Shown one piece after another: positions 45,008 through 56,419 of a stretch of 64,000 nt of DNA. The notes under the pieces were generated by a model. That model saw only the letters and a list, made by a program, of their open reading frames with translations. It searched no databases and was not told the origin of the DNA. Every line of letters starts with the position of its first letter. Positions within the stretch are counted from its first letter, which is position 1. The position numbers were made by a program, and so were the translations under genes. Source of the DNA: Calamus simplicifolius (Eukaryota; Streptophyta; Magnoliopsida; Arecales; Arecaceae); NCBI GenBank assembly GCA_900491605.1, contig UESW01005040.1:284100-348099 (forward strand), written 5' to 3'.

Positions 45008-45292
45008 TATCTTGTTTGGGAGGATGGTGAAAGAAATAGGGAGAAGAGAATGTGAGTAACCGGTTCTTCTCTTTTTTTTCCCAGTGAGCGTAAATTTGTT
45101 AACCCCCAAATCGGATTTGAGGGTAAGCTGAGGGAGGGGAAAAGTTTAAGTCATACTTTTTGGGAAAATCAAAATACCCCTTTATTTTTATTCTTCATTC
45201 TTATACTCCCTCGGTTTATTTTCTATTTTGAAGGGATATAATTGTCACATAACTCTTCCCTTTCTTTTTCCTCTCTCTATCCAAACAAGATA
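45008..45292. mobile_element. MITE with 12-bp perfect terminal inverted repeats
   Basis: tatcttgtttgg at 45008-45019 and ccaaacaagata at 45281-45292 are perfect inverted repeats 285 bp apart. The TSD is unclear. Downstream (45293-45530), related 'ccaaacaagagaagaagagcaacc' words repeat, suggesting a second partial copy. The element at 58582-59010 has similar ends. Confidence 0.6.
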
Positions 45293-46440
45293 ATTGATAT
45301 TACCCTTCCTTTCCTTTTTCATCGTTTCCAAACAAGAGAAGAAGAGCAACCATTCCTTCCCCTTTCCTTTTCCTTTCATCCCTTTCTTTCTTTTTACTCT
45401 CTCCTTCCTTCCCTTTCAAAGATCCAAGAGAAGAAGAGCAACCATTCCTTCCCTTTCCTTTCCCTTCCATCCCTTTCTTTCTTTTTACTCTTTCCTTCCT
45501 TCCCCAAAGATTCAAACAAAGCTTTAAAGGCCTTGTGCAGAGACAAAAAAAAAGGGTCTCCATGGGTTGGGTTAGGTTAGGTCAAGGTTCGCCTTGACCT
45601 AAGCTTCTATTTGAAGGTCTTCGATCGACTTGCGTTGATCCATTTGCCGCTGGACTGCGTAATTTCATATCGTCTCTTAAAAATTTTGTCCAGCTTGACT
45701 TTATTAACTAACTGTCTTAAAAAATTACGCATCCTATTCAACCAAATACAAAGTGCATCAAGAAACGATGCAGTGGGGATGTATAAGTTCGTAATATTTC
45801 GAGTAAGAGGAGTATAAAAGTGAATTTTAAACTCTAAAACATGCACGTCGATCTTTTTTGAGAAATTACCATGGATAGTATCATAATGTGGCTCCTTGTA
45901 TCAAACCCTTAAAACTTTACCATTTGATGTCGCTGGTGCACGCATTGATCTCCTCGATAAGAAGTTTCAAATTCTCAAATATAAGTTCTGGTCGTCAAAG
46001 AATTTTTAAGTCACTTGATGTATCTTAATTAGTACTTACTTTGAACATGAATTTTATATGTGGCATTTGAATATTCACTCTAATGATTCCCGATTAGCAG
46101 GACATAAATTTTGATTTGTGAGCAATGGTGAGAAGGAATGGAAAGAGAGGATCACCTCATGGATGGCCGCTGCTCACTCGTTCCAATAGAACTCTCCTGG
46201 AAGGGAGAAAAAACAAAGGCAGATTTGAACCTGGAGGAGTTAAGAAGCCTACCGCCTCCATGGGAAAAAGGTTGGCTATCTACCATTATTTCTATCGTGT
46301 TAATGAATCACAATCTCCTATTAGCACCCGGCTTCAGAAAAAACATCCTTGGGAGAGTTAATTTTCTTAGTATTTGAAAATGGTGTTGGTTTGAAAGTTA
46401 ATTTTCACAGGAGCTGCTTGGTTTCCTTGAATGTGGAGTA
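45293..46440. other. intergenic DNA, no recognised gene
   Basis: It contains a C/T-rich stretch to about 45510, a short perfect hairpin at 45579-45600, and two overlapping 78-79-codon frames at 46125-46377 without a recognisable domain. I cannot support a gene here. Confidence 0.45.
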
Positions 46441-46454
46441 AAGATTTTTTCTAA

Positions 46455-46615
46455 TCCTGACTGGATTGCCACTAGGATTGCTGATCATTCTGAATACTAG
46501 AGCTGGATGTAGGGAGATACTTGTCCTTCTATTCTGATTCAACTTTTGTATTTTGATATTCGGACTTGACTCATCCTAAATTGATATGACCACTCGTCTG
46601 TACCAAAAAATAAAA
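46455..46615 (+). mobile_element. 3' end of the L1-type LINE family, + orientation (copy C)
   Basis: Translates in broken frames to DWIATRIADHSEY, SWM.GDTCPSILIQLLYFDIRT and L.LN, parallel to the end of RNase H in copy B (DWVASTVAQHTGLWSW, GDPCPSLLQQFMYSD). It ends with gaccactcgtctgtacc followed by an A-rich run, the reverse complement of the tail seen in copies A, B and E. This is the only family member in + orientation. Confidence 0.8.
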
Positions 46616-46664
46616 AAATTTTTTTTGTCTAATCTATTAACTTGCAATAGTGGAGCTTTTTCAT

Positions 46665-47290
46665 TTACTTATTTAGGTTTGCCTTTATGTGATAAGAGGA
46701 TACCAAAATGCTATTGGATGCCCCTTCTTAATAGCATGGCATCTTGAATTGCTTCATGGACAAGAAGATTTCTTACTATTGGTGAAAGATTAACTTTGGT
46801 AAATGTCATTTTTCTATCTCTTTTCTCTTATTATGTCCATTTTTAGATTATCAAAGTAGGTTATTCATAGAATTGACCATATAAGGACAGCCTGTTTGTG
46901 GAAGGCAATAGATAAAATAAATGGATTTAGCTGTTTAGTCAATTAAGAAAGTGTATATCGAGATCAAAAGGAACTAGGTGTTAAAAACATTAGAAATCTT
47001 AATATATCTTTTCTCACAAAGTGGGCTTGAAAATTAATTAACGGACCTAGGCCATCTAAAAGCAATAAATTGGCAACTGTATTATTCTAAGAGAAGGATA
47101 GGGATGAAGGTTCATTGATCATTGGTTAACCTATCTACGCTGTGGAAAGATATTTACAAGAACAAAGAGGCATTCTGTAATTGCTCTTTATTCAAGTTGG
47201 GGAATAGACAAGGCATTAGATTTAAAAAAAAGTCTTGAGTAGGACTAGTTCTTTTGGCTTCTTTATTCGATAATTTATATTAAAAAAACA
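46665..47290 (+). mobile_element. decayed LINE fragment (RT thumb to zf-RVT)
   Basis: Broken frames give LGLPLCDKRIPKCYWMPLL, SWTRRFLTIGERLTLVN, then GVKNIRNLNISFLTKWA.KLI, the classic plant LINE RT-thumb blocks (YLGLPLG.., GGRLTLVNSVLSSIP, GLGIKNLR..NLSLLSKW). Multiple stops. Probably older than and different from the neighbouring LINE family. Confidence 0.75.
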
Positions 47291-47740
47291 TTAGACATAA
47301 TTATTTAGTGTCTTTCTAATGGGACTTGTGTACGCTTAGTTGGTGTATCTAGATATATAGTCCTATTTTGAAAGAAAGACATAATTATTTAGTGTCTTTC
47401 TAATGGGACTAGTGTACTCAGTAAGAAAGAGACTTAAGGATTTTATAAATAAAAAATCATCTACAAGAATCCTTGAGTTTCTTCAAAATATTTAAATCTT
47501 CTACAAGATCTTCTACAAAAATTAAAAATATTAAAAAAATAGAAAGAAAAGAAAAAGTTGTTACAGTTTCAAGTTTTGGATCTAAAGCTTCTTACAAGCT
47601 CGGTCGCTGTGGAGTTGACTCTAAAAGAGTCTTTCTCAATGTATTGGTTATGCCTCACGGACGCCAGGTTTTGTTATATTATTTTTAAATCATGTTATAA
47701 TATTATTTCCAAAATAAACGCAGCGTGACTTCCTTCTTGA
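47291..47740. other. intergenic DNA with a short repeat
   Basis: A block 'agacataattatttagtgtc' plus 'tttctaatgggact' occurs twice (about 47294-47332 and 47379-47417). The 71-codon frame at 47473-47688 has no recognisable domain. Confidence 0.45.
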
Positions 47741-47749
47741 GACCAAACC

Positions 47750-47915
47750 TTTTTTTTTTTTTTTTACAAACATGCGATCATACTAACCTCATGCGAGTCA
47801 GTCCAGATATATCATAGTACAAAATTTGCTTAAGAACAACAGGACAGGAGTCGCCCTGATTACATGTCCAAAAACCCGAATGATAAGCCACCGCCGTTGT
47901 AACCCAGTCAGCCGA
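47750..47915 (-). mobile_element. very short 3' LINE fragment (copy D)
   Basis: A T-run (poly-A) is followed by the family tail 'acatgcgatcatactaacctcatgcgagtcagtcc' (shown as two words in the family: gcgatcata, gcgagtcag) and the last RNase H codons. Probable TSD aacc(c)ttt at about 47746-47753 and 47914-47922. Only about 165 bp. Confidence 0.75.
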
Positions 47916-48018
47916 ACCCTTTGCCCAGCATGACTGAGGTTAACTATATTATTCTTCTAGTTTTTAAATGACCAAGTATTAAAATAAACTATATGTAAAT
48001 GAATTTAACGTCGCCTTT

Positions 48019-50068
48019 TTTTTTTTTTGAAACAGATGGGCGATCACACTAGTCTGATGTGAGTCATCCCACATACATCAGAATATAAAATTTGCGATAA
48101 AACTAAGGGGCAGGGGTCACTACTACTCCATATCCTAAATCCCATATGCTGTGCCACAGCAGCCGCCACCCAGTCCGCCGCCGAATTAGCTTTACGAAAA
48201 ACATGACGAATCTGGGCAGTGTCAACTTCCTGAAGCATAGACCATATAGCCTTGAGAATCAGATTAGAGGACGCTACGGGAATACTCTCCTTTCGCAACC
48301 ACTGAATAACTGTCATGGAACCTCCTTCAATCACTAGTCTCTGGGCTCGAAGAGTCTGAGAAGCGTAAGAAATACCTGCCCAAGCAGCATAAAGCTCAGA
48401 CGTAGGGACAGAAGAATCCAGGGAGCCGAATCCTCCAGCCGCCAACATATCACCCTGAGGCCCACGGATAATGAAAGCCGAACCAGCCAATCTACCACGG
48501 ACACTCCCATTAAAGTTGATTTTGACAAACCCTGGAGGAGGGGGCTCCCAGGAAATGAAAACCGTACGACGGTTCGCTGTCGAAACAGCAGGGGAACCCC
48601 AGAGGCCAGAGATGTCAGAACCAACTGATAGAGTAGCACGGGCACAATCAGCGGATAAGGATCTGATCTTCCTCATCAGCCGCTGAGGAGATATAAAGTC
48701 CTCAGAAAATATAATATGGTTCCTAGATAACCAAATATGGTAGGCCATGGCCGCCCAAAGACCCCGAGTATGCTGAGAAGCCATCCAAAGATCCTGAAAA
48801 AAGAGGAGACGAGGGGAACCAAAAGCATCCGCTCTACAAGCATAGCCCACCAGGTGCCATATCTGACTAGCTCTAGGACATATGAATATCGCATGGTCTG
48901 TCGACTCATCCTCCGAGGCACACAGGGGGCAGGTCGGCTGGATAGAGACTCCTCTACGAGAGAGCAGGGCACAAGTTGGGAGGCGGTCCCAAAAAAGTTT
49001 CCACAGAAAGAGCTGAACCCTAGGAAGAGTGGGGAGCGACCATATCCAAGCAGCATCCTTCGTTACCTAGGACTGAGGCCTGAATATCTTCATCAAGTCT
49101 CTGAAAGGGGCCCTAGAGAGGGAGGATCGCTGCCATAGCCTAACATCAGCTGAGGGAGCAGAGATAAGAGGAATGGATAAAATACGCTGAGAGAGTTCCT
49201 TTCCAAACAGACTGGTCACCAAAGGGATATGCCAGGAGGGGGGATCTGATGAGATTAGATCCTTAACCCTCAGATCGGTGGATACGTCAGTACTGAAAAA
49301 TGAGGGCCATCGGGATAGAGGGAGCTCAGAAATCCACGAATCCTGAATAGCGTCAATAGAATGGCCATCACCAATCATCCAAGAGGTATTCTTCATGATG
49401 GAGTCTCCAAACTGGCATACCTCCTTCCAAAAAGAAGAGCACCCCTGGGGCAGCATAATATACTCCCCTGCCTTTCAATCACCGTATCTCGCCCGCATAA
49501 CAGAGCTCCAAAGACATTGCGGCTCCAGGAAAAAACGAGAAGCATGTCTGGCCAATAAAGCTTGACGCCTAACCTTCAGGGATGGGATCCCGAGACCTCC
49601 TTCTTGAATTGGCATACATATAATGTCCCAAGATATGAGATGAGTACCGTGCCCGTCTTGCATAGATGCCCATAAGAAATCTCTAAAGCATCTCTCGATC
49701 CTCCTTAAGCAAGTAGTTGGGATAGCCACATTTGAAAGCATATAGAGCGGAAGGGATGAAAGAACCGACCGGACAATGATAACCCTAGCCATCATAGATA
49801 CGCCAGTAACATGCCAACCTTCGATACGCTGTTGGACCCGCCTCTCAAGATCCGCAAATCAGCACAACGAGGACGTCTGCCAGTCATAGGGATCTCCAAA
49901 TACATAAATCGATCAGTCTGAGTAGAGATACCCAGCCGATTGATGATATCTTCCCTGATGGATCTGGAAGTCTTTGGGCTGAAACAGATAGAGGACTTCT
50001 GAAGGTTGACCTTTTGACCCGAAGCCTGACAATAACTCTGAATAATGGAATCAAAGGATGCAGCATTA
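48019..50068 (-). mobile_element. 5'-truncated L1-type LINE (copy E)
   Basis: Poly-A (plus-strand T-run) at 48016-48028. RNase H at 48850-48044 is open for 268 codons (FVKINFNGSVRGRLAG, SELYAAWAGISYA, ending MTHIRLV). zf-RVT lies at about 49456-48676 and the RT thumb to about 50066 (SGQKVNLQKSSICFSPK). An 8-bp TSD, tcgccttt, lies at 48011-48018 and 50069-50076. It ends in the same RT region as copy A but at a different base, so it is an independent truncation. Confidence 0.92.
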
Positions 50069-50076
50069 TCGCCTTT

Positions 50077-51811
50077 ACTGTGTCAAGCTAATATTTTGAA
50101 AAGTCCTTTATCATATATCAACTAAGATACCTCGTTATCTTACTTATTTTAAAATTGATAAATAGAAAAAATTTGGCCAGTTCAAGAGTCAGCTCAGATG
50201 ATGCCAAATGGCAAGTTAGTAAAGTTTGTGTTAATATGAAAGATCACAATTCACTCATCCCATCACTACATAATCGGCTGGGCTTTTATTATCTTATCCA
50301 TTTTATTGCAACGTCAACACATTGATTATTACTATTTAATCTTTTATTAACCATCTCCTTGTTGCTTTCCAAATAATCTTGCATTATAAATAAGCATCAC
50401 CCACCGTGATCATAGCAAGTTTAAAATTGATAATTAGAATAATGCCAATTCATTGGAATACCAGTATACCACCTAACCTGTTGCCAACTAAAGATTTGGT
50501 GAAGTCTTATATGGTTGGAATGCAAAAGGCCTGGATTCAATCATGCCTTATGAGGGTAGCAATACACCCTCATCATTTTTAAGGTCATCTCAATCAACTT
50601 TAAAGTAAAATTATTTTTGATATTTTATTAAATAAAGTAATTATTCTAGTTAATTAATTTTTTTGTTTCCAATAACATTCAATGGCTTTACACGTTGTTT
50701 CTCTTTAAGCTTCTTTCTAATAGCTTATCAGTGTAGCAGTATACTCCCGTCATTTTTTAGATCATCTGAACCATCTTTAAAGTAGAATTATTTTAATATT
50801 TTATTAACTAAACTGATTTTTTAGTTAATTAATTATTTTTATTGTTTCTAATAAATATCCAATAGCTTTACACGCCGTCCCTCCTCAGCATCTTTCTAAC
50901 TTTAATTTTAGTATTCCTCAAAACCCTAAGCCTTAATCCTAAACCCTTTCCTATCTTAATGAAGATAAAAAATAGCAGAATCATTGTCCTTTCAATTTTT
51001 TTTTTTTAATTTCTCAAAGAGATAAACCCTAACACTAGCAAGGTCTTCGCCTCCTCATTGAGCCAAGATTTTGATTGGGCTTCAATTGTTCTTGTTTTTC
51101 TTCTCTCATGACAAGGAAAAGTCTTCATGCACCGAAGAGTACCATCTTCAATGCATAAAAGATGCAAGCGTATCCATTGGCTGTAGCATACATGTTCACA
51201 TGAATACATGGCTAATGACCGCATTCGATACATGCATTCATGCACCGAAAGTGTTGCATAAAATCGTTCCCCTTATACCAATGGTAAACTCGGTTAATCT
51301 TTTCTAATCAACCCACGGAGTCTCCCACCCATATAGATGTTACCATCTTGCTTAGTCTTTCATGCTGCAAATGTCACTATTGCTGATGCAGAATAGAACA
51401 TTAGCAGTGCTTCTTTATACGTTTCACTGCACCCACGTCTCACATCAGAATCTTTATTTTATTTTTAATTACGTGCATCACCTATGCACACTACCAATTG
51501 AACCATTTATATGGTCACTTAATTTGATACATTAAAAGTAAATCAAATGGTTAAAAAAATTATTAAAATAAATTTTAAAAAAGAAATACAAGTATTGTGG
51601 CAACACCCTCTTTACATTTGTATACAGTTGGAAACTTTCACCACCAAACATCACTATCCCAGGATAAAATTGTGCCCTTTTTTTATTTAGATCAAAAGTA
51701 TCGATCTACGATAAAAAGCAGCCAAAATGAAAATTATACTAAGAGAGGAGACCGAATATAGAAGGAAGAATCAAATTATATATAACAAAATATTACAAGT
51801 CATTAGTGCCT
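50077..51811. other. intergenic DNA with a tandem duplication
   Basis: Two diverged copies of a block of about 175 bp (about 50560-50725 and 50738-50905; shared words 'tttaaagta.aattattttt', 'gctttacacg.cgt', 'cttctttctaa'). Nothing coding is recognised; frames at 51006-51307 overlap on both strands without a domain. Confidence 0.5.
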
Positions 51812-51819
51812 AGCTCATG

Positions 51820-53023
51820 TAAAGTTGGGCATCGGACTATGCTGGTTGGGCTGTGCCAGCACGACCCATTAAACATTGCCGTGCCGGATTTGAAAATTTT
51901 AGCCTGCCGGCACGGCACGACCCACATAGGCCTGAGTCGTGCCGGCACGGCCCGCCTAATAAAAAATTTTAGTAAAATATTTTTTAATAAATTAAAAAAT
52001 TATTAAAAATAAAGAAATTTATTAATATGAAGCCACCTTAATGGTGGAGGGTTTGTCAAGCAATTTTCTCTGATTTTCATGGTTATATGCAAAATTGCCT
52101 ATAAGTGATCACCTTGTATATTAAGGGTACTTTGCTGACGGAAATCATGCATCATATGAGTCTTCTTTTTAAATGCCCTATTCCTCAGTACTAGTATAAC
52201 TATAAAGTTTTGCACATTTTTTATATTTTGCTTTGTAGACTCCATCAATCATAATTCTATCAAAATTATTTCAAACATCACTAGTCCTCTTACGAGAAAA
52301 GGTTTGACCTTCACTAACACTGGCTCTAGAGGAAACTTGAGGTTGAGGATTAATTTCCTCACCCTCAGAAAAAGGGTGCATGCCAAAATTACTTTTGTTA
52401 TAAGATACCATATCTAAAATTTCTAATTAATTTATGCAAAAGAATAAAAACTAACCACAAGAAGGAATTGAGAAGAGGATTGGAGGTAGGGACATGGGGT
52501 CGAGATTTGTAAGCTTCCTCTTGTGCTCTCTCCTCTCAATAAGAAGTGACCTCCTTTCTCTTATACTTCTCAACAAGAACCTTCTCTTGTGTAGCATTTG
52601 AACACTTGCTAGAACACTTGCCACTTGCTAGAACACTTGCAAACTAAAAATTAAATTGTTAGAAGAAAGAAATAGTAGTAGTAGAGAAGAAGAGAAGAGT
52701 TGGTTTGATGTTGTGAGAATGAGTGAGGAATGGGTTATTTATAGAAGTCCCAATTTTTTTTTTCAAAAATATCCTTTAATATAGCTGTGGGAAAGGGGGG
52801 GGGGTAAAATGATCAAAACCCCTCCATATGGTCATTTATAGCCGTTAGGAGCTGTGTCAAGCATGACCCACCATAAGCCGTGTTGGGCCAAAATATTTTT
52901 TGGCCTTGCCGTTCTTGGCACGGCCTATTTATTACTGGACCATGCTAGGCACGGCCCGTCTATTAGTGCGGCCCGATGGGCCTAGGTCATGCTGTGTCAG
53001 GCATGATCCAGTGTCCAAGTCTA
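51820..53023 (-). mobile_element. internally deleted hAT element
   Basis: Ends taaagttgggcatcggac and (reverse complement) tagacttggacactggatc, with 8-bp TSD agctcatg at 51812-51819 and 53024-53031. The left part matches the first 280 bp of the element at 2798-5856. From about 52050 the match jumps to its BED-finger end (ttttcatggttatatgcaaaattgcct; shared with 4903-4930), so about 1.8 kb is deleted. Non-autonomous. Confidence 0.92.
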
Positions 53024-53069
53024 AGCTCATGTGGCATGGTACGATCTAATGCCCAAGTCTAAGCTCATG
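53024..53069. repeat. duplicated hAT terminus and TSD
   Basis: After the first TSD copy comes tggcatggtacgatctaatg followed by cccaagtcta and a third agctcatg (53062-53069). It repeats the terminal sequence plus TSD once more. Confidence 0.85.
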
Positions 53070-53229
53070 TTGCAAACCATACCAAATTCAAGAGAGGCCT
53101 CTCACCGATGCAAAAGAAACTACTACCACGCCACCATCAACTATCTTTAAAAGACTAAGACTATTTGTACCAAAAAAAAAAAAAAAAAAAACTAAGACTA
53201 CGTACTCATTATGTTCTAAGCTTAAGGAT

Positions 53230-53460
53230 ATATAATTCATAAAATTTTAAAATATTTTTAGTTAATTTATTTTAAATTTTTAAATTTGGTTCAATAAATT
53301 TAGATATTTGCTTAGGGCACTTGAGATGCCCATAAAAATTATATTACTATAAAAACATGATAATATGATTACTACCACAGAAGTGGTTATGGGATGTTAT
53401 CACCTAATAAGAATGTAACATTAAAATTTTTGGACAAAAAACCTTATATGTTATATAATT
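53230..53460. repeat. dispersed repeat R1, left copy
   Basis: Aligns with 59030-59250: 'ttggttcaataaatttaga', 'cacttgagatgcc.ataaaaat', 'actataaaaacatga'. The pair flanks duplication copy 2. Confidence 0.8.
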
Positions 53461-53682
53461 ATAAATTAATTATACATAAAAATTATTACAATATATATAT
53501 ATATAATATATGAGTTTTCATAATCTTTTCTAATTTAAAATTTTAATTAATTTTTCATTATACATTAATGCAAATAATAAAAATTTATTATGTTAAATTT
53601 ATATAATAATTAATTATTTTAATATAATTATACTTATATAATTATTATAATAATATTATTTTTCTACAAATATATTAATAAA

Positions 53683-54398
53683 ATGGAACATGAAGCCACA
53701 AAATTTTTTCAATGTTCTCGACTAACATAATACACAAGTATAGTCATATTTGTTTTAGGTGAAAGTGAAACTATGGAATCTGAAGCTTGATTGATCAGAC
53801 TGACGTCAAGCAATAAAGACAAATCTTGTTGGGGGTGGATAAAATTCTTCGGTCGTTTCGTAGATGACTTGGATGCAAGAAGATTTTAATTTTTTTGTTT
53901 TGAATTATGTGTATAATTTAGGTGAAAGAGAGAAGGTGGGTTATCTATGACATAACTTAGGTAAGAAAACTTGATTGGTCATCTCACCACCTTCCAAGCA
54001 CCGGACTCTTTCGACGCTACTTGAAATACTTTTTCAAACATGGGAATGGGTTGGATTTTAACGTACGTACCAACGTATCCTTGGTAACCCATGCAGGCTC
54101 TCACATGAAATAGCTGGCATCTTTTTGTCTTTGTATGAAGAAATTCTCTACCCTGAACAAAAAAAAAAAAAAAAATCCAGGTACCTTACTCCTTATTCTT
54201 TGGTATTACAGTACAAACTACTTGTGTTTTTTGTCCATGCTCCCAAACTATAAACCGGTGGAATTCAGGTCAGATGTCTGCACCTAAATTTAACAGAAAA
54301 ATTGATTTCTAATCTATTAGCATAATAAAGCTTTGAATTCATAGGTTTTTCTAAGATTCAGTTTAGCATTTATGATTTTAGTGGACCTACTAGTCAGG

Positions 54399-54433
<35 letters not shown>

Positions 54434-56384
54434 CGAATTAAAAGAATTATTCACATAGTTGGATGATAATTAAAAAGAAAAGTCCCCGGAGACCGGTACC
54501 CTCCGACGATCAAGTCAGTCGCTTGGGCTCATCCAGCGAAGAGGAGCTGAGGCGGTTAGAGGAAGAAAGCTCAGAAAAACCAGAGTTCAGATCCCACTTA
54601 CAGTGTTGCCTTTATACCTGTTACCCTAACAAGATTCGTTGCTGCGTGGTACGTAGCTGTGTAGTGCAATATGACTGGGCACCATTTAGCGATCGTACGC
54701 TGTAGGCATGGTGATGCACAGGGACATGCAGCGCCAAACACCGTTATGAGGCATGGCCCTCCGTAACGGTTTATAAGGCATATGCACAGGGGCATGCAAC
54801 GGCCTTATGTATGGCAACGTGTGAGGCATGGCCATGTGGTGTGAGCACCGTGCAACCTGATAAAGTCGCATGCTAATCACCGATTACATGACAGTTAGCC
54901 TCGGGGTTAAGAAATGATGACCCCACCCCCCGACCCGAGGGGGTACACCCTCTTTGTCTACCGGGGTTGGCTTTTTGATTTTGACAGTGCACCCCGAGAC
55001 CGGTGGGGGCCTCGGGGTTATGATGACCCCACCCCCCGACCCCGAGGGGGTACCGGGGGTGGGGAATGACAGTGCACCCCGAGACCGGTGGGGCCTCAAG
55101 AAATGATTGACCCCGATACCGGGGGTCATATCTTCCTTTCTTATGATGACTACCGCTTCCTTTTAAGAAATGATTTACAATTTCATTATTAGCACCCATA
55201 TCCCATAGCAAAGCAAACGGTTTATAAATATACAATCGTTTTTTAGAAACTTTATGGTTTATAATTGGGAAAAGCAAATAATTGGTTTAAAATATTCAAT
55301 CGTTTTTGAAACTACTTGATTGATTTGATTGACACAATAAGATAATTATAGAAGGAGTACATGAATTTATATAGAATTTTTAATTAAATCCTTATGCTAT
55401 TATTTTTATTGAATATCTTAACTCATATAAGTTTCTCGAGCAAGTACATTTTTGATGATTACCGTTAATAGTCACTTGGCAGACTGTACAGCAATCAACT
55501 ATGACTTAAGTATATGATACAATTATTTTTCAGTTGAGTGCATCTACTCATATAAGTTTTTTTATTACATAGAGAGTATAGATAAAAGAATTATAGGGGC
55601 TATTCATTGACATCTTTTAACATCTAGCTCTATATAACAAAGTCAGATAGCTTTTATGGAGTCATATAGCCTTTGAAAGAGGATAAATTTTTTTGGTTGA
55701 GATATGTGTTACTAACACATCAAAAGTCTATAACAAAAAAAAAAAAAAACATATCTTTTAAAGTACAATTTTCTTATTAATTCATTTATTATTAGGTAAG
55801 CAACTAGAAAACCACTATTTTACTACTTAACCTTTCATGCATATGATTTTTTATATACAAATAGATAACAAGATTTCTTCTTTAAGTTATTAATATAAAA
55901 CTTTATATATAAAATTTTTGATTGATTGATTTGTTATACATTCATAAAAAATGCTAGTTAGACTTAAATAAGTATACTTAATTAAAGACTTTTATAATTT
56001 AGTATATTCAATTGAAAAACTTTTACGAGTTGATGTTCTTAATCGAAAAAAAGGTATATTCAAGTTATTATTGATGGCTATCAAATAGTTTATCAAGTCA
56101 TTATTGATGATCGTTAAAAATGTACTTAATTAAAAAATATACATGAGTTAGTGCCCTCAATTAAAAAAATAGTATAAGGACTTAATTAAAAATCTCAAAT
56201 AAGTTTATATACTCATGACGTAATATTTTCAAGCAAAATCAAAACCTAAATTTTGATAGGAATTTTGGAATTAAGATAGTAGCAAGTGAGAGTTAAAGAG
56301 AGCATGAATGAGAAAAGAAAAGTATAAATCTAAATATTAAGAAAAGATTTATATAAATCATATAAGCAATTTTCTTGTGCACGC

Positions 56385-56419
<35 letters not shown>

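Noticed and set aside
45242..45580. Overlapping 77-112-codon frames on both strands
   Set aside because: Low-complexity C/T-rich DNA (Ser/Phe/Pro or Lys/Glu-rich peptides).
54873..55277. 134-codon minus-strand frame
   Set aside because: Runs through GC-rich inverted repeats; no domain seen.
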